64,000 bases of DNA, from positions 32,077,826 to 32,141,825 of the forward strand of contig NC_080052.1 of the NCBI RefSeq assembly GCF_026212465.1, written 5' to 3'. The DNA comes from Amaranthus tricolor (lineage: Eukaryota > Streptophyta > Magnoliopsida > Caryophyllales > Amaranthaceae). The notes beneath the pieces are model-generated. The model did no database searches. It was given only the letters and a program-made list of their open reading frames with translations, and was not told the DNA's origin. Below, piece by piece: positions 1 to 12,782 of this stretch. The translations under genes were made by a program, and so were the position numbers. Numbering within the stretch: position 1 is the first letter of the stretch; the number at the start of each line of letters is the position of its first letter.

Positions 1-173
1 ATCGGTTACAGCTCGGGTTCCGTTTTCCAATTTTCGGTTGTCAACCAGTTCAGATATAGCTTCGGGTCAGGTAATGTCGGTTCGATAAACCTTAAAAATG
101 AACACATTTTCGGGTCGGTTTACTTTCGGTTTCGGATTGGATTTTCGGGTCGGTTCACTTTTGAACAGCTCTA
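1..173 (+). mobile_element. 3' end of a hAT-like non-autonomous element
   Basis: This stretch matches the last ~180 bp of the complete element at 23739-24703: both contain 'aatgtcggttcgataaacct', 'ttcgggtcggtt' and end in a TGAAyAGCTCTA terminus. The left part lies outside the window. Copia coding sequence starts a few bases after the terminus, so the element sits inside the copia element. Confidence 0.7.
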
Positions 174-179
174 AGCAAC

Positions 180-2043
180 GTACTCCAAATTACTCACATT
201 TGCATACTTTGGGATGTTTGTGTTTTCTTTTATTTCCCTCCTCTCTTATTCATAAACTTCAAGCATGATCTACTCCATGTGCCTATTTAGGTCCCACTCC
301 TAATCATCGGGGTTCTAAGTGTTATGATATGTCTAGTGGCAAAATTATTATTTGTCGTCATGTTCACTTTGTAGAAACAGAATTTCCTTTTTCTACACTC
401 TAACTATGATTTTTTAAGTGAGTCTATTCCTCCTCAAGTGGTCCACTTACTCTCTCAGCAGACTACGCCTCCCATTAACCAGCCCATTACACCAACTCCT
501 TCAAATCTTCCCTCATCTCATTCCACTGGATCTCAGTCTACCATAGGCCCAATTCAAATTCTAACCTAACTTCTCCACCTCACATGGAGAACACCTCTAT
601 TCCTCACTCCCTATCTTCTCATGCGACTGGATCCATTTCCGGGTCTTCATCCCTTACACCAAGCCCACTCGCAAACCCCCTCTATAGTTTCCTTCACTAT
701 TCTACCTCCTTCACGGCCCAATAACCCTCAATTCCCAAGGATGAAAACTAGGGCCTCCCATAGCATCTTTAAGCCAAATCCAAAATACTCCTCCAATCTT
801 CACGCTTCCACTACTATAAATATTTCTCCTATTCCCAAAACTCCTATTAATGCTCTAAATGACCGCAATTGGAAAACTGCAATGTTAGAGGAATTTAATG
901 CTTTAATTGCTAATAAGACTTGAGAATTGTTTCCTCGGCCTTCTAATATAAATGTTATTCATTCCATGTGGATATTTTGCCATTAAGTTAATTCTAATGG
1001 TTCATTTGAGCATTATAAAGCTTGTCTTGTAGGTAATGGCAACACTCAGAAACAAGGTATTGATTGTGCAGAAACTTTTAGCCTGGTTGTTAAACCGGTC
1101 ACCATTTGTTCTGTTCTCAGCATTGCTATCTCAAAATCATGGCCCATTCATCAAATGAATGTCAAGAATGCCTTTTTACATGGTTATCTCAATGAAATTG
1201 TCTATATGCATCAACCTATGGGTTTTCGTAATAAAAAACATCCTAATTATGTGTGTCTTCTCAAGAAGTCATTCTATGGGTTAAAACAAGTTCCGCGTAC
1301 ATGGTATCAACATTTTTCTAATTTCGTAGGTACTATTGGTTTCTCGCATAGTAAGATAGATCACTCCTTATTTGTCTACAAAAATGGGGCGGACATTGCT
1401 TATATTCCGTTATATGTGGATGACATCTCACTACTTCCTTTGACCATCTTTGACAGTCCATCACTTCTCTTTTAGGATTTGAATTCGCAATGAAGGATTT
1501 GGGTTCTCTCAGTTACTTTTTATAGGCATTGTTGTTACTCCTCATGCTCATGGTCTTCTTTTCTCTCAGACACAGTATGCTGCACAAATCATTGGACGTG
1601 TCGGCATGTCTATTATAGCTCTTGTCCTACACCTGTTGACACTAAGTCTAAACTTAGTGCCCACGCTAACACTCCATTTGTTGATCCGAGTTTGTACCAT
1701 AGTCTTGTTGGTGCTTTCCAGTATCTCACCTTTACTCATCCTGACATCTCTTACGCTATACAACAGATTTGTCTTCATATGCTTGCTCCCAATAATAAAC
1801 ATATGAGCGCACTTAAGCGCATTATTCGTTATCTTTAGGGTACTCTCACTAATGGTCTCGACCTCTATAAATCTCCTATATATTATTCGTGAGAAAGTGG
1901 CTCGCGACGAAGTCCGTGTGCTTCACGTCCCTTCCCGGTATCAAATCGCTGACATCTTTACCAAAGGGCTTCCGCGCGTTTTATTCAATGACTTTCAGGA
2001 CAGTCTAAGCATTCGTCTACCTCCAGCTTCGACTGCGGGGGTG
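180..2043 (+). mobile_element. Ty1/copia element, decayed integrase to RNase H
   Basis: Broken reading frames give, in order, the integrase C-terminal region ('LHTLGCLCFLL', 'HRGSKCYDMSSGKIII' around 200-360), reverse transcriptase start ('WKTAMLEEFNALIANKT' at 870-921), 'NAFLHGYLNEIVYMHQPMGF' at 1165-1224, the YVDD box at about 1411-1422, and the RNase H tail ('VLHVPSRYQIADIFTKGLP' near 1918-1974). Gag and protease are outside the window. Much of RNase H appears deleted: the frame jumps from 'RIIRYL*GTLTNGLDLYKS' straight to 'REKVARDEVRVLHV' near 1880-1890. Several in-frame stops show that it is inactive. Confidence 0.85.
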
Positions 2044-2207
2044 TGTTAGAGAATATATGTCAATATATTCTCAATATATTGTAAATATTTAGTTTCCCAT
2101 TATACATTATTTTTATTTTGTAACCATAAATACTATGCTCAATACAAAGAAATTCCCAAGGACAACTTTCGACTTTTAGCATCGGTCACAGCTAAGAATG
2201 TATAACA
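2044..2207 (+). repeat. Short 3' LTR of the copia element
   Basis: It starts TGTTAGAGAATATATG directly after a G-rich polypurine tract (ctgcgggggtg) that follows the pol stop, and ends TATAACA. At about 164 bp it is short for a copia LTR. The 5' partner is outside the window, so the right end rests on the TG..CA pattern alone. Confidence 0.65.
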
Positions 2208-2550
2208 GGAGCAATGATTTCAGTTTCATAGTACTTAACATTTCTAAAAACAAAAAATATTCACCTATTTCAAGATCATTGAGTTACCATCCTTTCATGC
2301 CATGTGGATATCAGCAAAAATGCATTTTCTACTCCTAGTTAAAAATTTATCTTGTTTTGACTGATGATCATGAGCATAACACAAGCACTTGATATACTCA
2401 TAATCATAGTGTGCTGGTCTTCTAACCGAAATCTTCCACCCGGCCATGCCACTAATAATTTGGGCTTTGTTCAAGCATCGACAAAGATGGTTTAAATTAT
2501 ATATTGAGCAATTGCATTTGTTAGTAAATAATATAAGTAATTGAAAACAG

Positions 2551-3443
2551 GAGGTAATTGATTTAGCGAAGCAACTGCAGTACTTCGATGAATACAAGAC
2601 AAAAGTAGAGCAAATTATTGGACATGAGAGAATGGAGAGGATCATTAAGCATGCAGCATTTGTAGTTAGTTGTGGCACAAACGATATCGTTTTCAGGTAT
2701 GGAACTCGGAATACTTCGTTTCAGTTGCCTGACCACGATGACGAAATTTCAGCTTATCTTCACTTTCTGTTAAGGCAAAGCAAATTATTCTTACAGGTAT
2801 TTTTATCCATTTTTATAAAAATTACTTGGATGATCAGATGATATTATAGGATGTTTTTTGAAATTATTAATTAAAGATATATTGTGTGCATGCGTAGGAT
2901 CTAATAGATCGTGGTGCAAAAAAGATATCGGTGGTAAGTCTACCGCCAGTGGGTTGCCTACCAGTAATAATAACACTAAAATCATCTATATTCAAACCTC
3001 GCATTTGTGCTGAAGTTGTGTCCACACTTGCTAAAACATTCAATCAAATGCTCCAACAACAAATTAAAATCATGCAAGCTTCCCAACTAACTAACACAAC
3101 ACTCCTTTATTGGGATATTTATACACCTTTAGAAGACCAATTCAACCATCCTACCAAATATGGTAATCAAGCCTTAATTCCTTTATTTTATTCAACATTA
3201 ATTAATTCATTTTTATATATTCTGTGATAATAAATTGATTGTGATTTAGGTTTTGAAGTTGTTGATAGAGGATGTTGTGGAACCGGCTTTATAGAAGGAG
3301 CATTGTCATGTAACCTGTGGTCAAATATATGTAATGATCGCTCCAAATATCTATTTTGGGATGCAATGCATCCAACTGAAAGATCGTACTATTTTTTATT
3401 CCAGACTCTTCGTCCTCTAATTGACTATATAAACAACATTTGA
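2551..3443 (+). pseudogene. GDSL esterase/lipase, C-terminal half only (exons 2551-2796, 2898-3162, 3250-3443)
   Basis: Three exons join in phase at GT-AG borders. Exon one encodes 'EVIDLAKQLQYFDEYKTKVE' and the block III motif 'SCGTNDIVF'; exon two has 'SVVSLPPVGCLPV'; exon three has 'DRGCCGTGFIEGALSCN' and block V 'WDAMHPTERSYY', which carries the Asp and His of the Ser-Asp-His triad, then stops at 3441-3443. GDSL proteins are usually 350-380 residues and secreted. Only about 235 are here: the signal peptide, the GDS motif with the catalytic serine, and block II are absent. The 340 bp between the copia LTR and the first exon hold no recognisable N-terminal exon. Either the 5' exons lie beyond the transposon to the left of the window or the gene was truncated. 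The remaining exons have no stops or frameshifts, so loss would be recent, or the gene intact with a transposon-filled intron. Confidence 0.75.
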
Positions 3444-4015
3444 TCATAACTTGATTGAGGTTCCCGTTCCAGCAAGAGATTGATCAAAAAGTAAAGTGCC
3501 CTAATTAATTAATTAGCTTGTATCACAAAATACATTCCATAATAAACTAATTTGTAATTGTTGCCTTGTTACAAAATAATATCATATATGTCATCGCGAA
3601 GATCATAGGAGAATAACTTTAATTTGTATGTTTAATTATAATTATTTATTATTGACTTTTAATTAAGGCATCAGCAATTAATGGATGGAGTGTTCTAATC
3701 ATATCATGGAAGCGAAGAAAATGTTGTCATATTTTGCAATGAAAACTTTCATTCCATGTTGCTTTTGACGAGTGCTTTTACCACTTTTTCTCAAGAGTAT
3801 GAGCTGTGCGTGTGAAAAATATAATTTGGAAAATCTCATGGAGTATTATTTTGCTTTTGCCATCTGGAATCTGGATGAAAATAAATTTGCAAAGCATATA
3901 TATTATGCACCTAGTTGTTTCTTAAAAAAATTACCTATAATAATTCAATTTTTTATTAAATTTTTCATAATAATTTAATTTTTATTAAACATGAATAATT
4001 CCAATTAACATACTG
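3444..4015. other. Intergenic, no gene seen
   Basis: AT-rich sequence downstream of the GDSL stop with short meaningless ORFs; no transposon terminus or domain recognised. Confidence 0.5.
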
Positions 4016-4972
4016 ATCCAATCAAGAGCAACCCACAAGGCAAGACAAGTCAGGAAGCCAAAGGAAGCCAAGCCAAGACAAAGGATAGGGCTGAACAAGC
4101 TACTGATTTAATGCCTACTGTTTTGGACGTGACAAACAAGGAAGACCAGACCCAATCCAACCCAAACATGAACATACAAGCATGGACAAGTCAGGAGGAA
4201 ATGATGAAAAACCTCACAACAACACTTGGGCAAAACAGAAACCCACATTCTGATCAAGCAGAACAAGCAGCACGACAAACCGCCTGCCAGCCTACTTTGC
4301 ACAGCGTGGAAAACAACACCTACTACATGGATGGACATGGAAGCTTGGAAGATGGAATCTCTATACATGGACCAAGAATCCAGGGTCCAAGAAACATGTT
4401 GATAATACTCAAAAAATCCACAAACTCAGCTACAAGGTCCCCTACTCGACAGTTTTACAATGAAGCTGACACTTAGTTTAAAATAGGCTGTTTTGTTTCT
4501 GTTTTAATCAAGCCATGTATTACACGCGCCTTAATGATTGGACGTGATGTTAGTTATGTTTGTTAGGGTCCTGAATATAGCCGTTGAAGGTCTATAAATA
4601 GGGATATCCTCAGTTGTAATGGACATTCCAGATTAATCAATTGATTTTCCTTCAAGTAATTGTTGTCTCAATTACTCGCCTGTGAGGGTCCTTTGTGAGT
4701 AAAAACAAAGAGAGTTTTCAGGATAATTCCACGAAGATTGAGAGAGTATCTTTCAATTGCAGTGTGAGGAAGAGGCCAAGCAACCTAGTGCGGGTTATTT
4801 GTCTCTATCCAAGGCATAAGGACCACTCTTTAGAGTTGTCCTGGCCAACCTTCGTGTTTGTTATTCAAACAGAAGGATTCTTGTGTCTTTGTGTCTTTGT
4901 GTAAATCAACCTTGGCATTGATTCTTGATCGAGTTTTGCAAGTTCTTGGAACATTCAACCCATCCACGCATC
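4016..4972 (+). mobile_element. Possible LTR-retroelement remnant
   Basis: A polar Q/N/S-rich 121-residue ORF (4111-4476) is followed by a stretch with a TATA box ('tctataaataggg' at about 4592-4604) and an LTR-like R/U5 layout ending near 4970. No LTR pair, PBS or pol domain is visible, so this is a guess from layout. The ORF has no recognised domain and could be non-coding. Confidence 0.3.
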
Positions 4973-4973
4973 A

Positions 4974-5055
4974 CATACCTAAAATAGAAATGAGACATTT
5001 AAGGTGACTTAACCTAATAAGTAAATGAAACACTTAGGATGAATAGGAGGGAGTA
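4974..5055 (+). mobile_element. Truncated Stowaway-like MITE
   Basis: The sequence 'aaatagaaatgagacattta...gaataggagggag' matches the reverse complement of most of the MITE at 7692-7795 and the right end of the MITE at 32085-32357. The left terminus is missing; it abuts the LTR-like stretch. Confidence 0.6.
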
Positions 5056-5332
5056 CAAATTAAAAATATTGTAGAAAAATCAATAAAAAAAATTGTTAAA
5101 TTATTCTAAATAATTTTTTTTTTTTAAGTTAAATGGGAGCCACAAAATACATCCTCTAAAAGGGTACGTACGGGTATAAAGGCTTTAATAGACTTTTTGG
5201 TATCTTTGAATTTGAATACCTTTTTTTATACATTGAAACATTATAACTTCGAGACCTTTTATAAATGGCATTACTTGTACTCCATGTAGTTAAGTAGACT
5301 AATAGTATTCTACTATCACACATACAAAATTG

Positions 5333-5486
<154 letters not shown>

Positions 5487-5511
5487 GAAATATAGAAATT
5501 TATAATACTAA

Positions 5512-8500
5512 TCACAAAGGCGAAGTACAATCTATCCTCTTCTCCCCATGTTTGTTCCCCCTTTTGACATGTATTGTGCCCATCTTTTCCATAGCTTGTG
5601 CAAATGCGTGAAAGAACTTGTGTTTGTCCTTGGACAAGCTTTGAACAATAGGCTTGGTTCGGGTGTCTGAGTACAAGAGTTGGTCGGTCACCAAGATTCC
5701 CATATTTTTCTCCAAATTTGCATAGTACGCATGATCAAAAGTGTAAGGAGTGGTAACATCAAAAGGCACCACAACATCTTCATTACCACCATGATGTGGG
5801 CAATACATTTTCAAAGCCCTCAACAACTTGGGATCAATATTAGGTTGTGGTTGTTGAGTACCTTTGTAATTGTATATTCGATTTTTAATATACTTGCAAT
5901 GCGAATACCCAATTGTATGTGCGCCTGAGAGAACTACAAAATCCTCCTTGGATAGTCCTTTCGACGCAAATAGCTTCAATATGTCATCAATGGTGGCATT
6001 ATTATGAGGAATGTTGGAGGATACCAGGGACGCTTTCGATGTCTTTCCATCCCATCTCCCCTTCTTCACTTCATAGTAAGGACCTCCTGCCTACAAACTC
6101 AAATAGTATACACTATTTTCATTTTTTTTGACTTGGAAATATGCTTATTATAAGACGTCGCATTTGGATCATAAAACAAAATGACAAATGGACTTCTATT
6201 TTTATGATATTTTTCTAAATAAATCAGCTTACTTGCTACTTTTGTTCTCTTGTTGTTATCGTTTGGAATTTTTAGGTTTTAGAGCCAAACTTTGATTATA
6301 GAAACAACCACAAAAAAGCTAGGAAATTAAGTATTCCCTGTATCCCATTTAATTTCTAGTAGGCCAAAAAATTATAGCATTTTAACTTTAGTTTATAATA
6401 GACTATTAAAATATTTCATTAATCTCGTGCGCTTTTTTATATCTATGTCAAGTTGTAGTAATGTTTGTTATCAAGAATTAATCAAAAATAATATCTTTGT
6501 TATCACTAATAAAGGCAGGATTGCATACATCCGACCATTCAAGCTCTACTTAAATGAAAGCACTTAATGCAATCTATCTAGCTATGAAGACTACTAATGA
6601 AGAAATGAGACTGATACATGTCAGACTCTCATTTAATACTTTTCTGCTCAATTATGTTGACGTGGCAGCTTATTATTTTGAAAATTATTTCCTAAAATAC
6701 TAGAATTTATTTAAGGTGCAGAATAAGATTTAGATAGCTTTATTATTTTCCAATATGATTCCTATATTATTTCCAAACTAAAATGTGACTAAATGTTAAT
6801 CAGTATCATTTTTCAATATGATTTCCAAAATAAAAGAAAATAATATTTTAATATAATAAAATTATTTTCCAAATTTATTTAATAGCTATGGAATAATATT
6901 GTTCCTAAATTTATAGACCAGTGTAAATTTTTGAATAATACTGTGAAATCTATAGAATAATGTGACTAAAATGTTAATCAATATCATTGATTTGGTAAGT
7001 ATGTTAAAAATGATACAGTAAACTAATGAAGAGACAATTAGGACACATGTTGACTTTATAATAAAAATTTTCTCGCTCTTTTCATTTTCTTATTATGAAA
7101 GTATTTTTTAGCATATCATGTAATATCTTTCTGATTAGATTTATTTAATTGATTAATTACAAAAGATTTTAAAACTTTACCTTATTTACTACTAACTTTT
7201 TGGCATATATACAATCATCTAGATTATGTAATATCTTTTAATTACAATGGATTATTATCAAATAACATATTAATTATTTATGTAAATTATTAATTTTCAT
7301 TAAAATAAATTTGTAATAAATTAAGAAAAGAAAATAATTTTTAAAGTTTTTTATAGATAATCCTGTATATTACTTACATGGCTATATTAGAAAACTGCAC
7401 AAATTAAATAGATTACACATTAATTATTTAAGTAAATAATAATTAATAATTAGGATAAGATATTGGGGAAATAAAATTCAAATGATAATTTTATCACCTA
7501 TGTTTGACAAGTTTATAATACATAAATACTTAAATTAAGTTATATGTTAATTATTATAGTAAAAAATATATTTATTAGGCTTCAAATATATTTTAAGGTT
7601 TTAAAAAGTCATTGAACATTTTAATTATTTTTATATTATTTTTTATGTGTAGAAATGTTCTGTTATTTTATGTAATTACTTATAAACTATACTCCCTCCT
7701 ATTCATCATAAGTGTCTCATTTTCTTATTTGGTCTAGTCACTCTAAATGTCTCATTTCTATTTTGGGTATGTTACATTGGGTGAATAGGAGGGAGTATTA
7801 TTAAGTGCATAATTTTATGATTATGTTTTATATAATAATATATAAATAATATGAATCTCAATTTAATAGTAATATTTTTACAGTTTTTAAAACAAATCAA
7901 TTTGTAGTTTCAATATACTTAAGAAATTATGAGTCATATAATAACTTAATTACACATATAAGATTACTAATTTTATATTCAAATAAATTTATAAACCGTG
8001 CTTGGCACGAGAATCTATCTAGTTACTTGGCACGAGAATCTATCTAGTTAAGATAATGAAATGCTTATCCCATTTAATGTGCACCTTATTTTGTTTAAGG
8101 TTATCTAACTTATTTTGCACTCTTTTTTCATTAGGTAATGGTACTACAATTTCTTTTAATTACAAGCACATATTGATTTTTTCTTTCAATCTCATTCGCT
8201 CATTTGTTTACTCCACTTGTAATTTGCTTTATTTTCAACAACAAATTAATATTTATGTCCAGTAGCGAAGTGAGATAAACATCGGCCAAAAGACAAGACT
8301 ACAATAGTTCGAGGCCAAAACTAATAAAAGTTCCTTATATAGGCAGGGAAATTCAAAAATTGAAGGGAGGGCATGACCGACCTCTACAAAAGAGATGCAA
8401 TCTGTGCAAATCTAAATGAGACAACAAGAGTATTAATTTTATTTATAATAACAAAAAAATATTCAACTCCCATGATGGTTTATTAATCATATCTCGGCTT

Positions 8501-10684
8501 TACCCATTTCTAAATCAGGTCCTGATCTGATGGTTTGTAACCTTTCTTCAGGGAAGTTTTTCAATTCCCATGATCTCTACTCCTTCCTCCACCAATCTAA
8601 AACACCACCGCCCACCCCCTTTAACTGGAACCTGATCTGGAAAAAACAATGTCCCCCTAAAATCTCTATCTTCCTTTGGCAATTAGCATATGATGCTCTC
8701 CCTATAAGATGCACTCTCTAGCACCGCTCCATCCTCCATACTTCCGATTGCCCCTCCTACATTTCTCCTGCAGAAACTTTTATCCACTGCCTTAGAGACT
8801 GCTTAGTAGCTAAAGAGTTTTGGATACTTTGATTTTCCACCTTACCTAAAAAAATTTTCACCCTTGCGCTTTCTGCTTGGTTAGAGTTAAACCTCAGGTG
8901 TTCTTCTTACTTCAACTCTATTCCTTGGCGAACTTGGTACAGCTTTGCCATTTGGACCTTGTGGACTAGACAGAATAACATGGTCTTTTCCAAATCCAAT
9001 CCCCCAACTTTCCTTTCTTTCAACCACACAAAAGCCTTTGTTCTAAACTTCTTCTTTTCTCAACCTCTCCGAGGCACCCTGCCTCTAACCCTTTGCACCT
9101 CCTGACACTGCCCCTACCCAGGGTTTGCTTATTCAAGTAGATGCTTCCTTCCTGCCAACCTCTAACCTTTGCACCATTGGGGTTGTTTTTTTCTCTCCTA
9201 TAGGATCTTGGCACTCTTCTTTTGTTCTTTCTGCTAGGGCTCTTGATGCTAACATGGAGGAAATTCTTGCTTTTATTACTGGTTTTATGGTGGCTAATCT
9301 TCTCTCTTAGACTGAGTTTTCTATCATTTCAGACTCTAAAGTAGCAGTGAACAGTTTGACAGGTTTTTCTCCTACTAAGGACAAATATTCCTTACTTGGC
9401 ACATTTTGTAGGGATCTCAGAAGCTGGAATCTGAAAAAGGAAGTATGTCATGTTTCCAGACAGAAAGTTCACATTGCAGATTGTCTTTCCCACCAAGCGC
9501 GAACGGAGATTCCCAATAGTTTAGGCTCTTTAGGCTCACCGCCTCCCCGATCTTAAGAGACTATGCTACTATTTTTGATTTCAATCAGATGTATCTGTGT
9601 CATGATGTATCTTTAGACTATTTGCTCCTGTAGTCTCTTCTCCTCCACTTACTACGGAGGATAATGAGAACTGTTATTTCCTTTTTAATATACCCTAACT
9701 ATTTAGCTTTATAATATGTTGCTTTATTATTCAAAGGGAGGGAGAATTAATTTTATTATAAACCATCCAAAACTGACTACAATCAGCTTTGAAGTTCTAC
9801 CTTCGAAAAGCAATTTAGTGTTCAGTACCAGTACCCTATAAAACTTTAAAAGCGCCATAACTTGACCTAGCAGTCTGTGCAGCTTTTGACTCCAAAATTT
9901 TTTCTAAAAAAAACGTAAAAACATAAACTAGAAGTGCTACTCTTATTACCTAGTGTTCATTCAGGTGATCGATTTGATTTTAAATTATGTGTTTCGGATC
10001 GATTTGAAATCGGATTTTGTGTTCATATTGTTTTTTACATACTTGTAAATCTTTTATAAAGTCAGGTCAAATCGAGTTCGATAATAAGGTCGCGTAAAAT
10101 CAAATCATCGAACCTGTTTTAAACACGTCATAGTACAAAATATATGGTTCATTAATGTCAATAAATTTTGTCCATTTGCAAAGGCATCAGAAGATACCTA
10201 GAAAAATTGCAAATCACGGGTTACCTTTTGGGTTTTTCTTTTAGAAATGGTTGGCATGATCTTTGTCGTTTAAGCTCAGTTTATTGCTAATTACAACTCA
10301 TAATTTTGGAAACAAGAATTTAAATTACATTAGACTTGTTTGTTATGCAAAAGTAGGCATGCCTACGCTTTATTGTCAATTTGTCATCACTCATCAGTTA
10401 TCACTACTACTACCAGTAGGCAGTAGGCACTAGGCAGTAGTCCTCAATAAAAGTAGAGTAATTCATATCACAACTTACAAGTTACAAGTGGGAGTCCATA
10501 CAAATAATCAAGTACTAAATTTGTTTCATAATATGCGCATCATTTCAATTTAGTACATATATTAAGAAAATAATTCGTTAATAGAAAATGTCACTATTAT
10601 CTTTAAATAAAGACAAAAGCATAAAGATAAATAAGGTATAAAACAGGAATAAAATAGTACAAAATAGGATAATTTGCAAGCTAT

Positions 10685-10741
<57 letters not shown>

Positions 10742-11589
10742 ATGTAACAAGTGTTGCGAAATATATAAAAAAAAAATGTTGCATATATCATGAAACGTAA
10801 AGAAAACGTAAAGAGTAACTCCTAATAATTAACAAGTTGATTTAATTTTTTGTATCATGGCTTTTTCATACATATAGCAATATTTTAGTTTCTAATTTAG
10901 CAAGGAAATCCATTATGAATTGAGATTCTCTTATAGAATAGTTAATTTCCAAAAAATTATAAAAACAAAGAGGGTATGTTAGTAAACTGATATATAGATA
11001 ATAATTTGTCTGTAAGTTGATATGCTTTTTTGTAAAAAATAAAATTAAAAAAAATGGTGAAAGAAAAAATTGAAGTTCTCTTGCAAGTGAGTAAAATTAC
11101 GCAGTAATGGTGGAACTTACCAAATGGACATAATCCCTCGTTGAAATTGTTAGAATATCCGCACAAGACACAACACCCTGACATTTTGTCTCAACCAAGG
11201 CTTTGGCTTTGTTAATTCCTTCAAATGCTTCATTGGATAAATCTTTGTTTAGTATTGCATCTCTTTCTGCCAATTCTTTGCTGCCAGGCTTTGTTGATAA
11301 CAGTATTGATGCATCACATCCCTTTACACAAAGAGAAATTCAATGGTTCAACTCTTCAAAATTTACATCTAACAAAATACATATAGATACAAAATTTAGA
11401 TCTAAGTAGAACAAAATGAAGCATGTCATCAGAAATTTTTGTTTTCTCAGTTTCCTTTCTTTTTTAATGCAATACTAGCTAGACAATAGGCATAAGACAT
11501 GGTCCCCCAATACTCAACAAAGAAAAATAAAGAAGGATGATTTGTAAATAAAATCTCTGCCTCATTCTATTGATTTGAAAAAATACAAG

Positions 11590-11684
<95 letters not shown>

Positions 11685-11989
11685 TTAGTTTGATGGAGGC
11701 CAGAAAAATGAACCTGAACAAAGCAATCATGGAAGAAGAGCCTAATGGTAGCAGGAGCAATTGCAGGGGAATCTTTGAAGAGCTGAGACGTTACAGAACC
11801 AACAAGCTGCTCAACTTGAGGGCATGTCTTGGCGTAGTAATCTGTCGATAACTGCCGATGGTGGCCAGTGCTATTTTTGACGGAGGAACCACGTACAATA
11901 GTGTCAATAATACATAATAAAATAACAATGGTAGTATTAGAACAAGAAATTGAAGAAAAAATAGAGAACATAGTTTTGATTCGGAACAT
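5512..11989 (-). CDS. PER19: Class III peroxidase, PER19-like (exons 11714-11989, 11121-11321, 5512-6090)
   Basis: Three exons join in phase 0 to give a complete 351-residue secreted haem peroxidase (H2O2-dependent oxidation of phenolics in the cell wall or apoplast). Exon 1 has a hydrophobic signal segment (about residues 17-33), then '[17 protein letters not shown]' and the distal motif '[10 protein letters not shown]' with catalytic R83 and H87. Exon 2 begins '[20 protein letters not shown]' and contains '[10 protein letters not shown]'. Exon 3 has '[16 protein letters not shown]', the proximal haem ligand H217 in '[12 protein letters not shown]', '[12 protein letters not shown]'-type residues near '[10 protein letters not shown]', and 'VKRGNKHGE' near the end. 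RLFFHDCF instead of the commoner RLHFHDCF, together with the conserved C-terminus, is what I recall for Arabidopsis PER19. Intron 1 (11322-11713) and the 3' UTR contain (TA)n; intron 2 (6091-11120) is 5 kb of transposon debris. A TATA-like tatatatt lies about 70 bp upstream of the ATG. No lesion seen; the paralogue assignment is from memory. Confidence 0.9.
6091..7689. other. PER19 intron 2, left part, no feature
   Basis: AT-rich sequence with no coding potential or clear element. It may be the interior of the Helitron whose 3' end is at 8022, but no TC start was identified. Confidence 0.4.
7692..7795. mobile_element. Stowaway MITE, 104 bp
   Basis: Termini CTCCCTCCTATTCA and TGAATAGGAGGGAG are inverted repeats, flanked by TA on both sides (7690-7691, 7796-7797), the Tc1/mariner signature. 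It lies in PER19 intron 2. Confidence 0.9.
7996..8047 (+). mobile_element. Helitron 3' terminus, tandemly duplicated
   Basis: Hairpin CGTGC-ttg-GCACG (7997-8009) is followed 9 bp later by CTAG (8019-8022) and a T, the CTRR end of Helitrons. The last 25 bp ('ttggcacgagaatctatc' and 'tagtta') are repeated immediately, giving a second CTAG at 8044-8047 with a half hairpin. The 5' TC end was not located. Confidence 0.65.
8520..9556 (+). mobile_element. LINE-derived fragment (zinc-binding RT domain and RNase H)
   Basis: 8617-8720 encodes '[20 protein letters not shown]', the zf-RVT region found after plant L1 reverse transcriptases, continuing with '[17 protein letters not shown]'. 9130-9530 encodes an RNase H-like stretch ('[20 protein letters not shown]', '[13 protein letters not shown]'). 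Stops separate the parts. It lies antisense to PER19 inside intron 2. Confidence 0.75.
9951..10130 (+). mobile_element. Diverged relative of the 23.7 kb hAT-like element
   Basis: 'GTGTTCATTCaGGTGATCGA' matches the left end of the element at 23739 (GTGTTCATTCgGGTGATCGA), followed by 'gtttcggatcg' and other TCGG-type words. No right end; truncated. Confidence 0.5.
10685..10738. repeat. (TA)n microsatellite in PER19 intron 2
   Basis: About 54 bp of TA dinucleotides with one TAC interruption. Confidence 0.95.
11592..11681. repeat. (TA)n microsatellite in PER19 intron 1
   Basis: About 90 bp of uninterrupted TA, 32 bp inside intron 1 from the exon 1 donor (exon 1 ends at 11714). Confidence 0.95.
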
Positions 11990-12316
11990 GACTTATAAGA
12001 AACTTAGCTTCAAGACAAAGTGAAAACGTCCAGTGAACATTTTCAGGTCACAGATAATATATACTATAGTAGTGAGGACTCAGGACTGACTCATCAGGAC
12101 CACCCAACCACCAAAAAAATTCGTACTGTATGGCCTAGGATCATCCTAGTTTTTTAGGAGCATCTGCATCATATAATCAGAAGTTTCTGCTTCTTTTCAA
12201 AACAAACTCCGAAGTTTTTTTCTCTACCTTTGCAAAAAATATCCGTCCCTTTGAGTTTGCAACTGAAAATGACATATTGCGAAAAAAACGTCTCTTTCAG
12301 TAGCAAAATCAAAGGA

Positions 12317-12639
12317 AAAGGTTATTAAATTTCGCCACCTCTTTTCATTTTATCGCCACTCCAAATAAAATCACAAATTTACCCCTAAACTTTAAAAAAT
12401 TACAACTTTGCCATCCCCTTAAAATTTCTTATAATAATAATAATAATAATAATATTTTAAAAAATACATTAAATATAATAATTTAAACAAAAATAATATA
12501 AATAAAATTAATAATAATTTTTAAAAAACGAAAAAAAAAAAATTACACAGTCGCAGGAAAACCGCGGTTGGCTCGCGGTTTTTCCTTAGGTTTTTTTTTT
12601 TAATTATCATTAATTTTATTTATATTATTATTATTGTTG

Positions 12640-12690
<51 letters not shown>

Positions 12691-12696
12691 GTGTGA

Positions 12697-12729
<33 letters not shown>

Positions 12730-12735
12730 GTGTGA

Positions 12736-12782
<47 letters not shown>

